Assembly (NCBI RefSeq): GCF_014879975.1
Contig: NZ_CP062500.1
Span: 3,038,001-3,102,000 of the forward strand
Length of the DNA: 64,000 nucleotides
Reading direction: 5' to 3'
From: Vibrio bathopelagicus
GTDB taxonomy: Bacteria > Pseudomonadota > Gammaproteobacteria > Enterobacterales > Vibrionaceae
The notes beneath the pieces were generated by a model. The model did no database searches, was not told the origin of the DNA, and saw only the letters and a program-made list of their open reading frames with translations. Made by a program: the position numbers and the translations under genes. Positions 22,012-31,934 of the stretch are shown here, piece by piece; position 1 is the first letter of the stretch, and each line of letters begins with the position of its first letter.

Positions 22012-24870
22012 CTAACGAATGATTTCAAGCTCTTCTATTGGAATATCTAACTTTTCTAGTTGAGGACGAAGCGAAGTCGCGTCGCCAACAACAATTATTT
22101 GATAATCATTCGGGTCAAACCATTTCTTAGATAGCTCGTTTAAGGTCTCTTTTGAGACAGTTTCAACTATCTGATTACGTTGTTGCAGATAATCTTCGTC
22201 AAGGCTTAGCGCAACAATATTACTCAACAACCCAGCCTTTTGACTTGGTGTTTCGTATTTAAGTGCATCTTGTTGACCGACGGCAAGGCGCATAAATTTC
22301 ACCTCTTCGTCAGTTAATCCACTCTGACTGAATTCATTTAGCTCAGAGATAAACTCTTGAATCGATGGAACCGTCGCATTGGCTCTCACTTGAGCGCTGA
22401 ATACTACCGCACCAGTTTCACGCGTACTGGCGAAGTAACCGCTAGCACCGTAAGTGTAGGCTTTGTCCTCACGTAGATTCTGGTTGATACGGCTATTGAA
22501 GTTACCGGCTAAATTAAAGTTAGCCAACTGGCTCAAATACAACTCACCGGTTGCGTCAAACGGTAACCCTTTACGAACCAGGCGAACAATACTTTGCGGC
22601 GCACCCGGTTTATCGACCAAGTACAGGTGCTGACCAGAAAGCTCTTTGACGATCTGTGGACGCGTTAGTGGTGCCGCATCGCCTTGCCATTGTTCAAAGA
22701 ATTGTAGCTGCTTCCCAACCTCTTTCTTCGAAATGTCCCCTACAATAACAATATTAGCTCCCTCCGGAGTATAGTGCTGACTGTAAAACAGTTTTACATC
22801 GTCCAGAGTTAATGACTCTAGAGAGTCCTTAGTACCATCACTTGCACGAGCAAAAATACTGTCACCAAACAGCACTTCACGGGTTGCTTGAGAAGCCATC
22901 CAGTTTGGCTGCTGGTGCTGATAGACAACCCCTTCAAGCATCTGCTTCTTCACGCGTTCGAAGTCTTGCTCATCAAACTTAGGCTCGAATAGAACCTCTT
23001 GTACAATTGCTAAGGTTTGAGGCAGGTTTTTCTCTAGCGTAGAGACCGAAATGTCCGTGGTGTAACTTCCGGCGCTAATGCTGACGCTACTGCCAAGCTT
23101 ATCTAAGGTCGCCTGTAACTCTTCAACCGTTCGTTTCGTCGAACCTTCTTCCATCATAGAAGCCGTTAAGTTCGCCAGGCCTTCTTGCCCTTTACGAACA
23201 TAGCGTTCACCTGCAGGTAGTTGAATTTGTAACTGCACTGTCGGCGTTTCACTGGTCACGGTACCAATCAAGTCAGTGCCGTTCTCAAAATGCATGCGAT
23301 ACAGATCAGGCATGGTCGCTTCAACACCAAAGTTCACTTCTGGCATCACGCTGCGATCAAAGGTATTTGGTGCTTTTCTGAAATCAAGCTGGTCTTCAGT
23401 GACCTTGGCATATTCAGGTAACGTGCGAGCAGGAGTGGTGAATGTAGCTTCACGAACCGCTAGATCGAGCTGCTTCTTGGGAACAACACTCAAGGTAACC
23501 TTATGCTTACCCTCGATGAAATCTTGGTATGCCTTGCTGACGCTTTCTGGTGTTACCGCTCGGATTTGATCGAGTTGCGATTCAATACGATCCGGTTGAC
23601 CATAGAAGGTCTGATTCGAAGCCAGTTGTGAAACTTTCCCTTTCACGCTTTGCAGAGCGAAAACCGCATCCGCTTCAGCCATACCGGTAATTTGGTCTAA
23701 GCGCTCTTGTTCAACCCCCTCTTTCGAGAACTGTTCTAAGGTATCCATCAATTCTTTGTTAAGAACCGTCAAATCACCTTTTTTACCAGAGTCGCCCATC
23801 GCATAAACATACATGGTACAAGCCAATTCAGCACAATCATGAAAAGAACCCGCGCTCACTGCTTTTTGCGTCTTAACCAAGTTTTGATATAGGTAACTGT
23901 TGGTGCCTGAACCTAAAACGTTAGACAATGCATTTAACGAAACTTGTGTCTCTTCACCACGATACGTCGTTGGCCAACCAACAAGCACCATTGGCTGACG
24001 AATGTTGTCTTCTAATGTGATGTACTTATCTTCAGTCAGCACTGCAGGTTGTTTCTCAGCTGCCTTAACTTCAGGGCCTTTAGGGATTGGACCAAAGTAC
24101 TTGTTAACCCACTCTAGCGTGTCATCAACATCGATATCACCACCAATTGTTAATACGGCATTGTTAGGGCCATACCAGCGTAGGAAGAAGGCTTTAAGAT
24201 CATTCACATCAACACGGTCTAAGTCTTCAACATAACCGATTGGTTGCCACGAATACGGGTGACCTTCAGGGTAAAGCGCTTCACCCATACGTTCCCACAT
24301 TAAGCCATAAGGACGATTTTCGTAGCTTTGAGCTCGCTCGTTCTTAACCGTGCCTCTTTGAACTTCAAATTTCTTTTGAGAAACCGCATCCAACAAGAAG
24401 CCCATGCGGTCTGATTCCAACCACAGCATTTTCTCAAGCTGGTTAGAAGGAACGGTTTCAAAGTAGTTGGTACGGTCACGGTTGGTAGTACCGTTTAACG
24501 AGCCACCCGCTTCGGTAATGATCTTAAAGTGCTGTTGGTCACCGACGTTTTCCGAGCCTTGGAACATCATGTGCTCAAAAAAGTGAGCAAAGCCTGATTT
24601 GCCAATCTGCTCACGTGCGGAGCCTACGTGATAAGTGACATCAACATGCACCAGTGGATCGGAATCATCAGGAGAAAGGATAACGGTCAAGCCATTTTCT
24701 AGCTGATATTTCGCATACGGAATCACGACTTTATCTTTAGAAGGCTTAACTTCTTCTAATAAGGTGACACCTTCAGGTAGCGAAGAAAAGAAGGGTGTTG
24801 AGCTAGGTACATTATAAGAACAGCCAGCGATGGCGATAAGAGAAAATGTACCAAGTAAAACCTTTTTCAT
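22012..24870 (-). CDS. M16-family zinc metallopeptidase (predicted lipoprotein)
   Basis: This 952-residue protein has a signal peptide with lipobox (IAIAGC, cysteine near 17) and two tandem M16 (pitrilysin/insulinase) units. The N-terminal half carries the inverted zinc motif HFFEH with a downstream Glu; the C-terminal half lacks it and is the usual inactive partner. It should sit in the periplasm or outer membrane and degrade peptides; the substrate is unknown. The next gene downstream on the minus strand is gshA. Upstream, yqaA ends 9 bp before its start. Confidence 0.9.
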   Translation of the reverse strand: MKKVLLGTFSLIAIAGCSYNVPSSTPFFSSLPEGVTLLEEVKPSKDKVVIPYAKYQLENGLTVILSPDDSDPLVHVDVTYHVGSAREQIGKSGFAHFFEHMMFQGSENVGDQQHFKIITEAGGSLNGTTNRDRTNYFETVPSNQLEKMLWLESDRMGFLLDAVSQKKFEVQRGTVKNERAQSYENRPYGLMWERMGEALYPEGHPYSWQPIGYVEDLDRVDVNDLKAFFLRWYGPNNAVLTIGGDIDVDDTLEWVNKYFGPIPKGPEVKAAEKQPAVLTEDKYITLEDNIRQPMVLVGWPTTYRGEETQVSLNALSNVLGSGTNSYLYQNLVKTQKAVSAGSFHDCAELACTMYVYAMGDSGKKGDLTVLNKELMDTLEQFSKEGVEQERLDQITGMAEADAVFALQSVKGKVSQLASNQTFYGQPDRIESQLDQIRAVTPESVSKAYQDFIEGKHKVTLSVVPKKQLDLAVREATFTTPARTLPEYAKVTEDQLDFRKAPNTFDRSVMPEVNFGVEATMPDLYRMHFENGTDLIGTVTSETPTVQLQIQLPAGERYVRKGQEGLANLTASMMEEGSTKRTVEELQATLDKLGSSVSISAGSYTTDISVSTLEKNLPQTLAIVQEVLFEPKFDEQDFERVKKQMLEGVVYQHQQPNWMASQATREVLFGDSIFARASDGTKDSLESLTLDDVKLFYSQHYTPEGANIVIVGDISKKEVGKQLQFFEQWQGDAAPLTRPQIVKELSGQHLYLVDKPGAPQSIVRLVRKGLPFDATGELYLSQLANFNLAGNFNSRINQNLREDKAYTYGASGYFASTRETGAVVFSAQVRANATVPSIQEFISELNEFSQSGLTDEEVKFMRLAVGQQDALKYETPSQKAGLLSNIVALSLDEDYLQQRNQIVETVSKETLNELSKKWFDPNDYQIIVVGDATSLRPQLEKLDIPIEELEIIR

Positions 24871-24879
24871 AGGTTCTCC

Positions 24880-25341
24880 TTAGAAAAAACCGAAATAGAT
24901 AGCAGCAAGTAAGCTGTAGCGAGCGGCTTTGCCAATCGCTATCAAAATAACGCTAGGGATAAATTTCATTCTCAGCCAACCCGCAGCCAGACACAAAGGA
25001 TCACCAATGATGGGCAACCAACTGAATAACAGTGTCCAGTAACCATAACGGCTCAGCCAAGCCATAGCCTTATGACCATGCTTTTCAGATTGAGTTCGAT
25101 TAGGCAACCACAAACCAATCCAATAGTTGGTCAGGCCGCCTAATGTATTGCCAAGTGTCGCCAGAAGAATGATCGATGATGTTGAGAACTGATCTAAGCT
25201 CAATGCCGCAACCAGACTTGCTTCTGAACCGCCGGGCAATAACGTGGCACTCAAGAAGCCACTAATGAAAAGTACCCACAGCGCCGAGTCAGAGAACCAC
25301 AGCGCTATGTTTTCAAATAGAGAATTAAAAAACTCTAGCAC
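24880..25341 (-). CDS. yqaA: YqaA family (DedA/VTT-like) inner-membrane protein
   Basis: The 153 residues form a small polytopic membrane protein with the SATLLPGGSEA and GNTLGGLTNYWIG motifs of YqaA, a short relative of DedA/VTT proteins (phospholipid-flipping fold). The specific function is unknown. It sits between the oxidoreductase gene (6 bp) and the M16 protease gene (9 bp), so all three may be one transcript. Confidence 0.87.
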   Translation of the reverse strand: MLEFFNSLFENIALWFSDSALWVLFISGFLSATLLPGGSEASLVAALSLDQFSTSSIILLATLGNTLGGLTNYWIGLWLPNRTQSEKHGHKAMAWLSRYGYWTLLFSWLPIIGDPLCLAAGWLRMKFIPSVILIAIGKAARYSLLAAIYFGFF

Positions 25342-25347
25342 TGCATA

Positions 25348-26301
25348 TCAACCTTCTTGCATTTTAAGTAGTACCTTGCCTCTGGTATGCCCGGTTTCAA
25401 CCTGTAGATGAGCTGACTGCGCTTCGTCTAACGGGTAGATACCTTGAATTTCTGTTTTGAGCAATCCGACACTGACCATGTACAGCATAGTGTCCATTTG
25501 CTCTGGGTTTGGCTCAACCAGCATCCCTGATGCAGTAAAGCCTAATAATGTTGCTTTTTCGCAGATCAATTCTGCAGATAAAGTGGGGACTGTCACGACT
25601 CTTGCGCCATCTTTCAGACACTTCAATGCATCGAGAGCGGTGTCGCCACCGACCAAATCAATCAGCACATCAACATCGGATACTCTTTCTGATGCTGGCG
25701 CAAACTTATAGTTAATCGCATGAGCGCCTAGCGTTGCTAAGTAATCAAGGTTCGCTTCACTACAAGTTGTATAAACCTCGGCTTTCGCTGCCACTGCGAT
25801 TTGAACCGCTAGATGACCAACACCGCCTGCGCCCGCTAAGATGAGTACGCGATCGCCCTCTTTCACTTCAGCTTTGTTGAGTGCTTGTGCTGCCGTTTGG
25901 CTGGCTAGTGGTAACGCGGCTGCCGCTTCTAGAGTGACCGAATCAGGAACCATGCTTAATGCTGCTTCTGGAACAGAAGCATATTGGCTGTAACCACCGC
26001 CTTGCAATGGAAAACCAATAAAGCCGGCTACGTTATCACCAATAGTAAAACGCTCTGCCTGCTCGCCTAGCGCGACAATTTGCCCTGAAATATCGTAACC
26101 AGGTACCCAAGGAAGGTTATCTTTATTCTGTGCCGCGGCCCAACCAAGGCCAGCTCGGGTTTTGACATCAATAGGATTAATACCTGAAAAAGAAACTTTA
26201 ACCACGACCTCCCCGGCTTTAGGCTCAGGAATAGCGCTGGTTTGAATACTTAGGTTTTCGACGCCGCCGAATTGAGTAATCGCAATCTGTTTGTTTTCCA
26301 T
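25348..26301 (-). CDS. Zinc-independent quinone oxidoreductase-like MDR-family NADP(H) dehydrogenase
   Basis: The 317-residue protein has the GroES-like substrate domain (VSFSGINPIDVKTRAG, PGYDISGQIVALG) and a Rossmann domain with the nucleotide motif AGAGGVGHLAVQIA (about 147-160). The structural-zinc cysteines of alcohol dehydrogenases are absent, so it belongs to the quinone oxidoreductase/zeta-crystallin branch. The substrate is not evident. The ATG at 26301 behind AAGGAAATGTGG was preferred over an in-frame start at 26397, which would add 32 residues with no family match. Confidence 0.85.
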   Translation of the reverse strand: MENKQIAITQFGGVENLSIQTSAIPEPKAGEVVVKVSFSGINPIDVKTRAGLGWAAAQNKDNLPWVPGYDISGQIVALGEQAERFTIGDNVAGFIGFPLQGGGYSQYASVPEAALSMVPDSVTLEAAAALPLASQTAAQALNKAEVKEGDRVLILAGAGGVGHLAVQIAVAAKAEVYTTCSEANLDYLATLGAHAINYKFAPASERVSDVDVLIDLVGGDTALDALKCLKDGARVVTVPTLSAELICEKATLLGFTASGMLVEPNPEQMDTMLYMVSVGLLKTEIQGIYPLDEAQSAHLQVETGHTRGKVLLKMQEG

Positions 26302-26472
26302 TTCCACATTTCCTTGATTGATAAAAGCCCTAGTGAGCAAACACCCTAATTGATAAAAAGAAAGGGACGCGAAAGCATCCCTTTGACTATAAACCATTTA
26401 ATAAGGCGAAGTTAACCGCTCATTCGTAAATTGACGACCAATTAACGTAACGATACATGACTCAGCAGTTCA

Positions 26473-27603
26473 TTAGCCCACTAGCGCTAATAGAATGCCG
26501 GCGGCAACCGCACTACCAAGTACACCTGCCACGTTCGGGCCCATCGCATGCATCAACAAGAAGTTCTGAGGGTTTGCCTCAAGACCAACCTTGTTTACAA
26601 CACGAGCCGCCATTGGAACCGCTGATACACCAGCAGCGCCAATCAATGGGTTGATATCTTCTTTAGAGAAGCGATTAAGTAGCTTAGCCATTAATACGCC
26701 ACCCGCCGTACCGATACTGAACGCCACCGCACCTAAACCTAAAATACCCAGCGTCTCTAAGTTCAAGAACGTATCCGCTTGAAGCTTAGAACCAACACCA
26801 AGGCCTAGGAAAATAGTCACGACGTTAATCAGTTCGTTTTGAGCTGTTTTTGAAAGACGATCAACCACACCCGCTTCACGCATTAAATTACCCAAACAGA
26901 ACATACCCACTAGAGGTGTTGCTGAAGGTAGGAACAGAATCGTCATCAGTAATACAGCAAGCGGGAAAAGGATCTTCTCGGCTTTACCAACGTGACGTAA
27001 CTGCGCCATTTTAATCTTACGCTCTTCAGGAGTCGTTAACGCTTTCATGATTGGTGGCTGAATAATAGGAACCAACGCCATGTAGCTATAAGCCGCTACC
27101 GCAATGGCACCTAATAAATCAGGAGACAACTTACTTGCCAAGAAGATCGCAGTTGGGCCATCGGCACCACCAATGATCGCAATCGAAGAAGCATCGGCCA
27201 TCGAGAATTCCATTCCTGGAACATAGTTCAGCAAGATCGCGCCAAATAGCGTTGCGAAGATACCAAACTGAGCCGCAGCTCCTAGCCATAACGTTTTAGG
27301 GTTAGCAATCAACGCACCGAAGTCCGTCATTGCACCAACACCCATAAAGATCAGCAGTGGGAAAATACCCGTTTCAATACCAATGTAGTAGACGTAATAA
27401 AGCAAACCACCTGGATCAGTAAACCCAGCATTTGGAATATTTGCTAATACGGCACCAAAACCAATCGGTAGTAGAAGTAACGGTTCAAATCCTTTACGAA
27501 TTGCCAAAAACAACAGTAAGCAACCGACCAACATCATACAGATCTGGCCGAACTCAAAGTTAGCAATACCTGTTTCAGACCATAAGGTCATCAATCCTTC
27601 CAT
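26473..27603 (-). CDS. oadB: Oxaloacetate decarboxylase sodium pump, beta subunit
   Basis: OadB is the membrane subunit that decarboxylates carboxybiotin and exports sodium. The 376 residues form about nine membrane segments with the family motifs [35 protein letters not shown] and [14 protein letters not shown]. It is intact and lies 9 bp after oadA. The order oadG-oadA-oadB next to tRNA and csrA matches my recollection of the V. cholerae locus. Confidence 0.96.
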   Translation of the reverse strand: MEGLMTLWSETGIANFEFGQICMMLVGCLLLFLAIRKGFEPLLLLPIGFGAVLANIPNAGFTDPGGLLYYVYYIGIETGIFPLLIFMGVGAMTDFGALIANPKTLWLGAAAQFGIFATLFGAILLNYVPGMEFSMADASSIAIIGGADGPTAIFLASKLSPDLLGAIAVAAYSYMALVPIIQPPIMKALTTPEERKIKMAQLRHVGKAEKILFPLAVLLMTILFLPSATPLVGMFCLGNLMREAGVVDRLSKTAQNELINVVTIFLGLGVGSKLQADTFLNLETLGILGLGAVAFSIGTAGGVLMAKLLNRFSKEDINPLIGAAGVSAVPMAARVVNKVGLEANPQNFLLMHAMGPNVAGVLGSAVAAGILLALVG

Positions 27604-27612
27604 GGGACTCCC

Positions 27613-29400
27613 TTACGCTAAGCTTAGTAGTGGAGCGCCTACAGTAACTGCATCGCCTTCTTTAACATTCAACTCTTGAACGATACCACCACGAGCTGCA
27701 CGAACTTCCGTTTCCATCTTCATCGCTTCCAAGATCAGTAGCACATCACCTTCAGCCACTTCAGCACCCGGCTGAACGATAACTTTGAAGATGTTGCCCG
27801 CTAACGGAGCTGGAACTGCTTCTGCATCAGAAGCCGCAGCAGGTGCTGCTTGAGCCGCTTGTGCTGGTTTCGCTGATGGAGATACCGATGTCAGTTCACC
27901 TTGAGGGCCAACTTCAACATCATAAACTTGACCATCAACCTTCACGCTGTAGCTTTCAATCCCGCCAGCAGCAGGTTGTGGTACAGCCGCAACAGGAGCT
28001 GCCGTTTCTGCAGTCGGTGCAGGTTCAAATGCTTCAGGATTACGACGGTTCTTAGGAACTTAAGACCGACTTGTGGGAAGAGTGCGTATGTAAGCACATC
28101 ATCAACGGTATCTTCAGCGAGTGAAATGCCATCTGATTTCGCTTTTTCTAAAGATCCGTCGTTAACGTATCCATTTCAGACTTAAGTAAATCAGCAGGAC
28201 GACACGTGATTGGTTCAGCACCATCTAGCACTTTTGCTTGTAGTTCTGCATCAACCTCAGCAGGAGCTTGGCCGTATTCGCCTTTCAGCAGACCCGCAGT
28301 CTCTTTCGTGATGCTCTTATAGCGCTCACCTGTTAAGACGTTGATAACCGCTTGAGTGCCGACGATTTGAGAAGTAGGTGTTACCAAAGGAATGTAACCC
28401 AACTCTTTACGTACGCGCGGGATTTCTTCAAGCACTTCGTCCATACGATCGGCTGCGCCTTGCTCTTTAAGCTGGCCTTCCATGTTGGTTAACATGCCGC
28501 CAGGAACTTGAGCAATCAAGATGCGAGAATCCACGCCCTTAAGCTGACCTTCCCATTTCGCGTACTTTTACGTACATCACGGAAGTAAGCCGCGATTGGT
28601 TCGATCTGATCAAGCTTAAGATTGGTGTCGCGCTCTGTGCCTTCTAACATAGCAACAACCGTTTCGGTTGGCGTATGGCCGTAAGTACAGCTCATAGAAG
28701 AGATTGCGGTGTCTAGAATATCAATGCCAGCTTCAACAGCTTTAACGGCTGTAGCGGTTGATAGACCCGTTGTCGCGTGGCTATGCAGCGCTAGAGGTAC
28801 ATCACAAGACGCTTTGATGCGAGTGATTAGCTCTTCCGCTTCATAAGGCTTTAATAAACCTGACATATCTTTGATACATAGTGAATGACAACCTAAGTCT
28901 TCCAAGCGCTTAGCGAGATCAACCCACGTATCTGAGTTGTGTACTGGGCTGGTTGTGTAAGACAACGTACCTTGAGCGTGGCCGCCAACATCAATCGTTG
29001 CTTTCACTGCCGTTTCAAAGTTACGAACATCATTCATCGCATCAAAAATACGGAATACGTCCATGCCGTTCTTATGGGCACGTTCAACAAACTTTTCAAC
29101 TACGTCATCCGCGTAGTGGCGGTAACCTAATAAATTTTGACCACGCAGTAGCATCTGCATTGGTGTGTTTGGCATCGCTTTTTTCAGCTCACGCAAACGC
29201 TCCCACGGATCTTCTCCAAGAAAACGGATACACGAATCAAACGTCGCGCCACCCCAAGTCTCTAAAGACCAGTAACCGACTTTATCCAGTTCTGCCGCAA
29301 TAGGCAGCATATCTTCGATACGCATACGTGTAGCAAATAGTGACTGGTGCGCGTCACGAAGTACCACATCAGTGATAGCTAGTGGTTTAGACATGCTCAT
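27613..29400 (-). pseudogene. oadA: Oxaloacetate decarboxylase alpha subunit, broken by three single-base deletions
   Basis: The carboxyltransferase part ([32 protein letters not shown]) is followed by a C-terminal biotinyl domain with the biotin-lysine motif LEAMKMET. The reading is split in three places. One A seems missing in CGTAAAAGTAC (plus-strand T run 28566-28569), one T in GATCTTTAGAAA (28150-28152) and one A in CCTAAGAACC (28052-28053). Restoring one base at each gives a continuous OadA-like protein. All three are homopolymer length changes, so either the gene is decaying or these are sequencing errors. The start at 29400 follows AAAAGGAG. Confidence 0.88.
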
Positions 29401-29424
29401 AAACTCCTTTTAATCCTTTAAATG

Positions 29425-29680
29425 CTACTTAGCAGTAGACGCACGGTATTGGTGAACCGCGGCCGAAATTGCTGCCACTACCTGTGGACTAACAGCAGAA
29501 GGGTTTGATTGTGATTTTTAATTTTTTAGGTGCTGCGATCGGTTCAGGTACTTCTTCTGGTACCAGTTTTGACATCAACCGAACGAGGTAAACTAGAATA
29601 GTTAGGAAAATAAAGACAACGGACATTCCCGTTATCATTAGAGTTGCTGCATCTCCTAGCAGGCTTCCAATATTAGTCAT
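29425..29680 (-). pseudogene. oadG: Oxaloacetate decarboxylase gamma subunit, frameshifted
   Basis: OadG is the small membrane subunit that holds the Oad complex together. The start MTNIGSLLGDAATLMITGMS at 29680 follows AAGGAAG, and the membrane segment is intact. After IAAPKK the frame runs into an early stop (KPFCC). Removing one A from the AAAAA run at 29515-29519 restores the conserved tail SPQVVAAISAAVHQYRAS with a stop at 29425. So the gene appears to have one extra base in a homopolymer. Confidence 0.8.
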
Positions 29681-30015
29681 GTTGCTTCCTTTCTTCGTCA
29701 TCCTGACATAGGTGCAGGATTTCAGCGAATAGTGATCCCGACCCATGGATTATCTCGATTGGTAAAAGTTTGTCAATTTTGTTTAAGGTTCTGTTACGGA
29801 TAACGCACACATAAGGTTAATTATTCGCCTATCAGATCACATAAATCTGTCAAATGAGTCATTTTTAGATATTTAAACTGTGACTTAAACGGGGCTTTTA
29901 GGAGAAATGATATGAGAAAGGTGGAATAACAAAGAAGCAATCAAGAATTACTTTAAATACAACAAGTTAAAAATTCTTAAATTTAACATTATTGCAACAA
30001 CATTACAGCAGACAT

Positions 30016-30040
30016 AAAAAAGCCTCGTAAAAACGAGGCT
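30016..30040 (-). terminator. Terminator of the tRNA operon
   Basis: The perfect stem AGCCTCGT-AAAA-ACGAGGCT is followed by TTTTTTATG in minus reading, 13 bp beyond the last tRNA-Arg. The 250 bp between here and oadG show no gene. Confidence 0.9.
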
Positions 30041-30053
30041 TTCTCTAATAATG

Positions 30054-30130
30054 TGGTGCGCCCTGGAGGATTCGAACCTCCGACCGCCTGGTTCGTAGCC
30101 AGGTACTCTATCCAGCTGAGCTAAGGGCGC
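30054..30130 (-). tRNA. tRNA-Arg(ACG), array copy 7
   Basis: The 77-nt gene begins GCGCCCTTAGCTCAGC, has anticodon loop CTACGAA (anticodon ACG), T-loop GGTTCGAATCC and encoded CCA. It is the promoter-distal copy, next to the terminator. Confidence 0.98.
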
Positions 30131-30201
30131 AACGGTTTCGACATTGAGCATAAAGTTAAAACTAAACATTCAACATCAGGATTAATGAAAACCCTAAATA
30201 G

Positions 30202-30278
30202 TGGTGCGCCCTGGAGGATTCGAACCTCCGACCGCCTGGTTCGTAGCCAGGTACTCTATCCAGCTGAGCTAAGGGCGC
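30202..30278 (-). tRNA. tRNA-Arg(ACG), array copy 6
   Basis: Identical 77-nt gene with anticodon loop CTACGAA and encoded CCA. Confidence 0.98.
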
Positions 30279-30349
30279 AACGGTTTCGATATTGAGCATC
30301 AAGTTAAAACTAAACATTCAACATCAGGATTAATGAAAACCCTAAATAG

Positions 30350-30426
30350 TGGTGCGCCCTGGAGGATTCGAACCTCCGACCGCCTGGTTCGTAGCCAGGT
30401 ACTCTATCCAGCTGAGCTAAGGGCGC
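30350..30426 (-). tRNA. tRNA-Arg(ACG), array copy 5
   Basis: Identical 77-nt gene with anticodon loop CTACGAA and encoded CCA. Confidence 0.98.
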
Positions 30427-30497
30427 AACGGTTTCGATATTGAGCATCAAGTTAAAACTAAACATTCAACATCAGGATTAATGAAAACCCTAAATAG

Positions 30498-30574
30498 TGG
30501 TGCGCCCTGGAGGATTCGAACCTCCGACCGCCTGGTTCGTAGCCAGGTACTCTATCCAGCTGAGCTAAGGGCGC
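30498..30574 (-). tRNA. tRNA-Arg(ACG), array copy 4
   Basis: Identical 77-nt gene with anticodon loop CTACGAA and encoded CCA. Confidence 0.98.
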
Positions 30575-30644
30575 AACGGTTTCGATATTGAGTATAAAGT
30601 TAAAACTAAACATTCAACATCAGGATTAATAAAAACCTAAATAG

Positions 30645-30721
30645 TGGTGCGCCCTGGAGGATTCGAACCTCCGACCGCCTGGTTCGTAGCCAGGTACTCT
30701 ATCCAGCTGAGCTAAGGGCGC
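30645..30721 (-). tRNA. tRNA-Arg(ACG), array copy 3
   Basis: Identical 77-nt gene with anticodon loop CTACGAA and encoded CCA. Confidence 0.98.
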
Positions 30722-30792
30722 AACGGTTTCGATATTGAGCATCAAGTTAAAACTAAACATTCAACATCAGGATTAATAAAAACCCTAAATAG

Positions 30793-30869
30793 TGGTGCGC
30801 CCTGGAGGATTCGAACCTCCGACCGCCTGGTTCGTAGCCAGGTACTCTATCCAGCTGAGCTAAGGGCGC
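30793..30869 (-). tRNA. tRNA-Arg(ACG), array copy 2
   Basis: Identical 77-nt gene with anticodon loop CTACGAA and encoded CCA. Confidence 0.98.
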
Positions 30870-30939
30870 AACGGTTTCGATATTGAGTATAAAGTTAAAA
30901 CTAAACATTCAACATCAGGATTAATAAAAACCTAAATAG

Positions 30940-31016
30940 TGGTGCGCCCTGGAGGATTCGAACCTCCGACCGCCTGGTTCGTAGCCAGGTACTCTATCCA
31001 GCTGAGCTAAGGGCGC
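30940..31016 (-). tRNA. tRNA-Arg(ACG), array copy 1
   Basis: Identical 77-nt gene with anticodon loop CTACGAA and encoded CCA. The upstream spacer differs from the rest of the array. Confidence 0.98.
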
Positions 31017-31073
31017 ACGGTATCTTCAAGTGAAGAAGTTGTGAAATATATCACATTCTTGTTTCTACGAAAC

Positions 31074-31093
31074 AAAAAAAAGGCCATAGGCCT
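31074..31093 (-). terminator. Short terminator-like hairpin inside the tRNA locus
   Basis: In minus reading, AGGCC-TAT-GGCCT is followed by seven T residues. It lies just after tRNA-Ser and could end or attenuate transcription before the Arg array. The stem is only 5 bp. Confidence 0.55.
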
Positions 31094-31101
31094 GTAATGA
31101 A

Positions 31102-31194
31102 TGGCGGTGAGGGAGGGATTCGAACCCTCGATGCGGCTACAAACCACATACTCCCTTAGCAGGGGAGCGCCTTCGGCCACTCGGCCACCTCACC
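31102..31194 (-). tRNA. tRNA-Ser(GCT), copy 2
   Basis: The 93-nt class II tRNA starts GGTGAGGTGGCCGAG. Its anticodon loop CTGCTAA gives GCT, and it has a long variable arm and encoded CCA. Confidence 0.97.
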
Positions 31195-31242
31195 TAATTC
31201 ATTATTCTTATCCATTACTTTTTAACAAAGTAATCTAAAGAA

Positions 31243-31319
31243 TGGTGCGCCCTGGAGGATTCGAACCTCCGACCGCCTGGTTCGTAGCCAGGTACTCTAT
31301 CCAGCTGAGCTAAGGGCGC
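31243..31319 (-). tRNA. tRNA-Arg(ACG), separate copy
   Basis: Same 77-nt gene as in the array, but between the two tRNA-Ser genes and with unrelated spacers. Confidence 0.98.
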
Positions 31320-31365
31320 ACATTGTTACTTCTGTGTTTGCTTGCAAATTCAAACGTGCAAGAAA

Positions 31366-31458
31366 TGGCGGTGAGGGAGGGATTCGAACCCTCGATGCGG
31401 CTACAAACCACATACTCCCTTAGCAGGGGAGCGCCTTCGGCCTCTCGGCCACCTCACC
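31366..31458 (-). tRNA. tRNA-Ser(GCT), copy 1
   Basis: 93-nt class II tRNA with anticodon GCT. It differs from the other Ser copy by one base in the D region (GAGAGGCC instead of GAGTGGCC). It is the promoter-proximal gene of the tRNA locus. Confidence 0.97.
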
Positions 31459-31473
31459 GTCTTGCGGAGGCAC

Positions 31474-31501
31474 ATATTACGTTTTACCGAAAATATGTCA
31501 A
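31474..31501 (-). promoter_or_regulatory. Sigma-70 promoter of the tRNA operon
   Basis: In minus reading, TTGACA (31501-31496), a 16-bp spacer and TAATAT (31479-31474) lie just upstream of tRNA-Ser, followed by a GC-rich GCCTCCGC discriminator-like stretch. This is typical of stringently controlled stable-RNA promoters. The remaining 31502-31889 stretch shows no gene. Confidence 0.8.
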
Positions 31502-31889
31502 ACACTTTATTGAAAAAAACCGGACAAAAACATTCAACCGTTTGCAATTTAATCAAAGCGCTTGCAAATTGAACTTATAACATCCAATTAGCGCTTTTTC
31601 CCTTAAAAATTAAGGTGAAAGATTGGCAATAATTAACAGCGGAAAACAATTATCTAATTTATCTCGCAGTGAGTGTAACTGCTGTTTGCACCATACTACG
31701 GGATGCTCTATTTCACCATAGGGTAAGTCGGTAAAACTTGAACTATGGCAAACAAATATCACAATGCCTCAATAAGAGTTAACTCAAGCGGTGTGGCTTT
31801 TCTATATCAAGCATTCAGCCCGGCATCTTGAACTAAGCCAATTATTGAACTAACTAATCACTAAGTTGTGATTATGCTCCCCCAAGATC

Positions 31890-31915
31890 AAAAAAGGCTA
31901 GCAACAATGCTAGCC
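31890..31915 (-). terminator. Intrinsic terminator after csrA
   Basis: The perfect stem GGCTAGCA-ACAA-TGCTAGCC is followed by a T run in minus reading, about 20 bp after the csrA stop. Confidence 0.92.
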
Positions 31916-31934
31916 CCTCTTCTACGCAAAAGTA

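Larger units (their letters stand above)
30054..31016 (-). repeat. Tandem array of seven tRNA-Arg units, 147-148 bp each
   Basis: Seven tRNA-Arg genes start at 30054, 30202, 30350, 30498, 30645, 30793 and 30940. The spacers are almost identical (AACGGTTTCGATATTGAG, then TTAAAACTAAACATTCAAC...), with single-base differences and one-base length changes. This is a recent local amplification or a homogenised array, and it is a region where short-read assemblies may miscount copies. Confidence 0.95.

Noticed and set aside
27613..29400. Programmed frameshifting in oadA
   Set aside because: Three separate indels in one gene and one in oadG do not match any slippery-site design; loss or sequencing error is more likely.
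30054..31016. Regular repeat array that might suggest CRISPR
   Set aside because: The repeated part is a complete tRNA-Arg gene and the spacers are near-identical; there are no cas genes.
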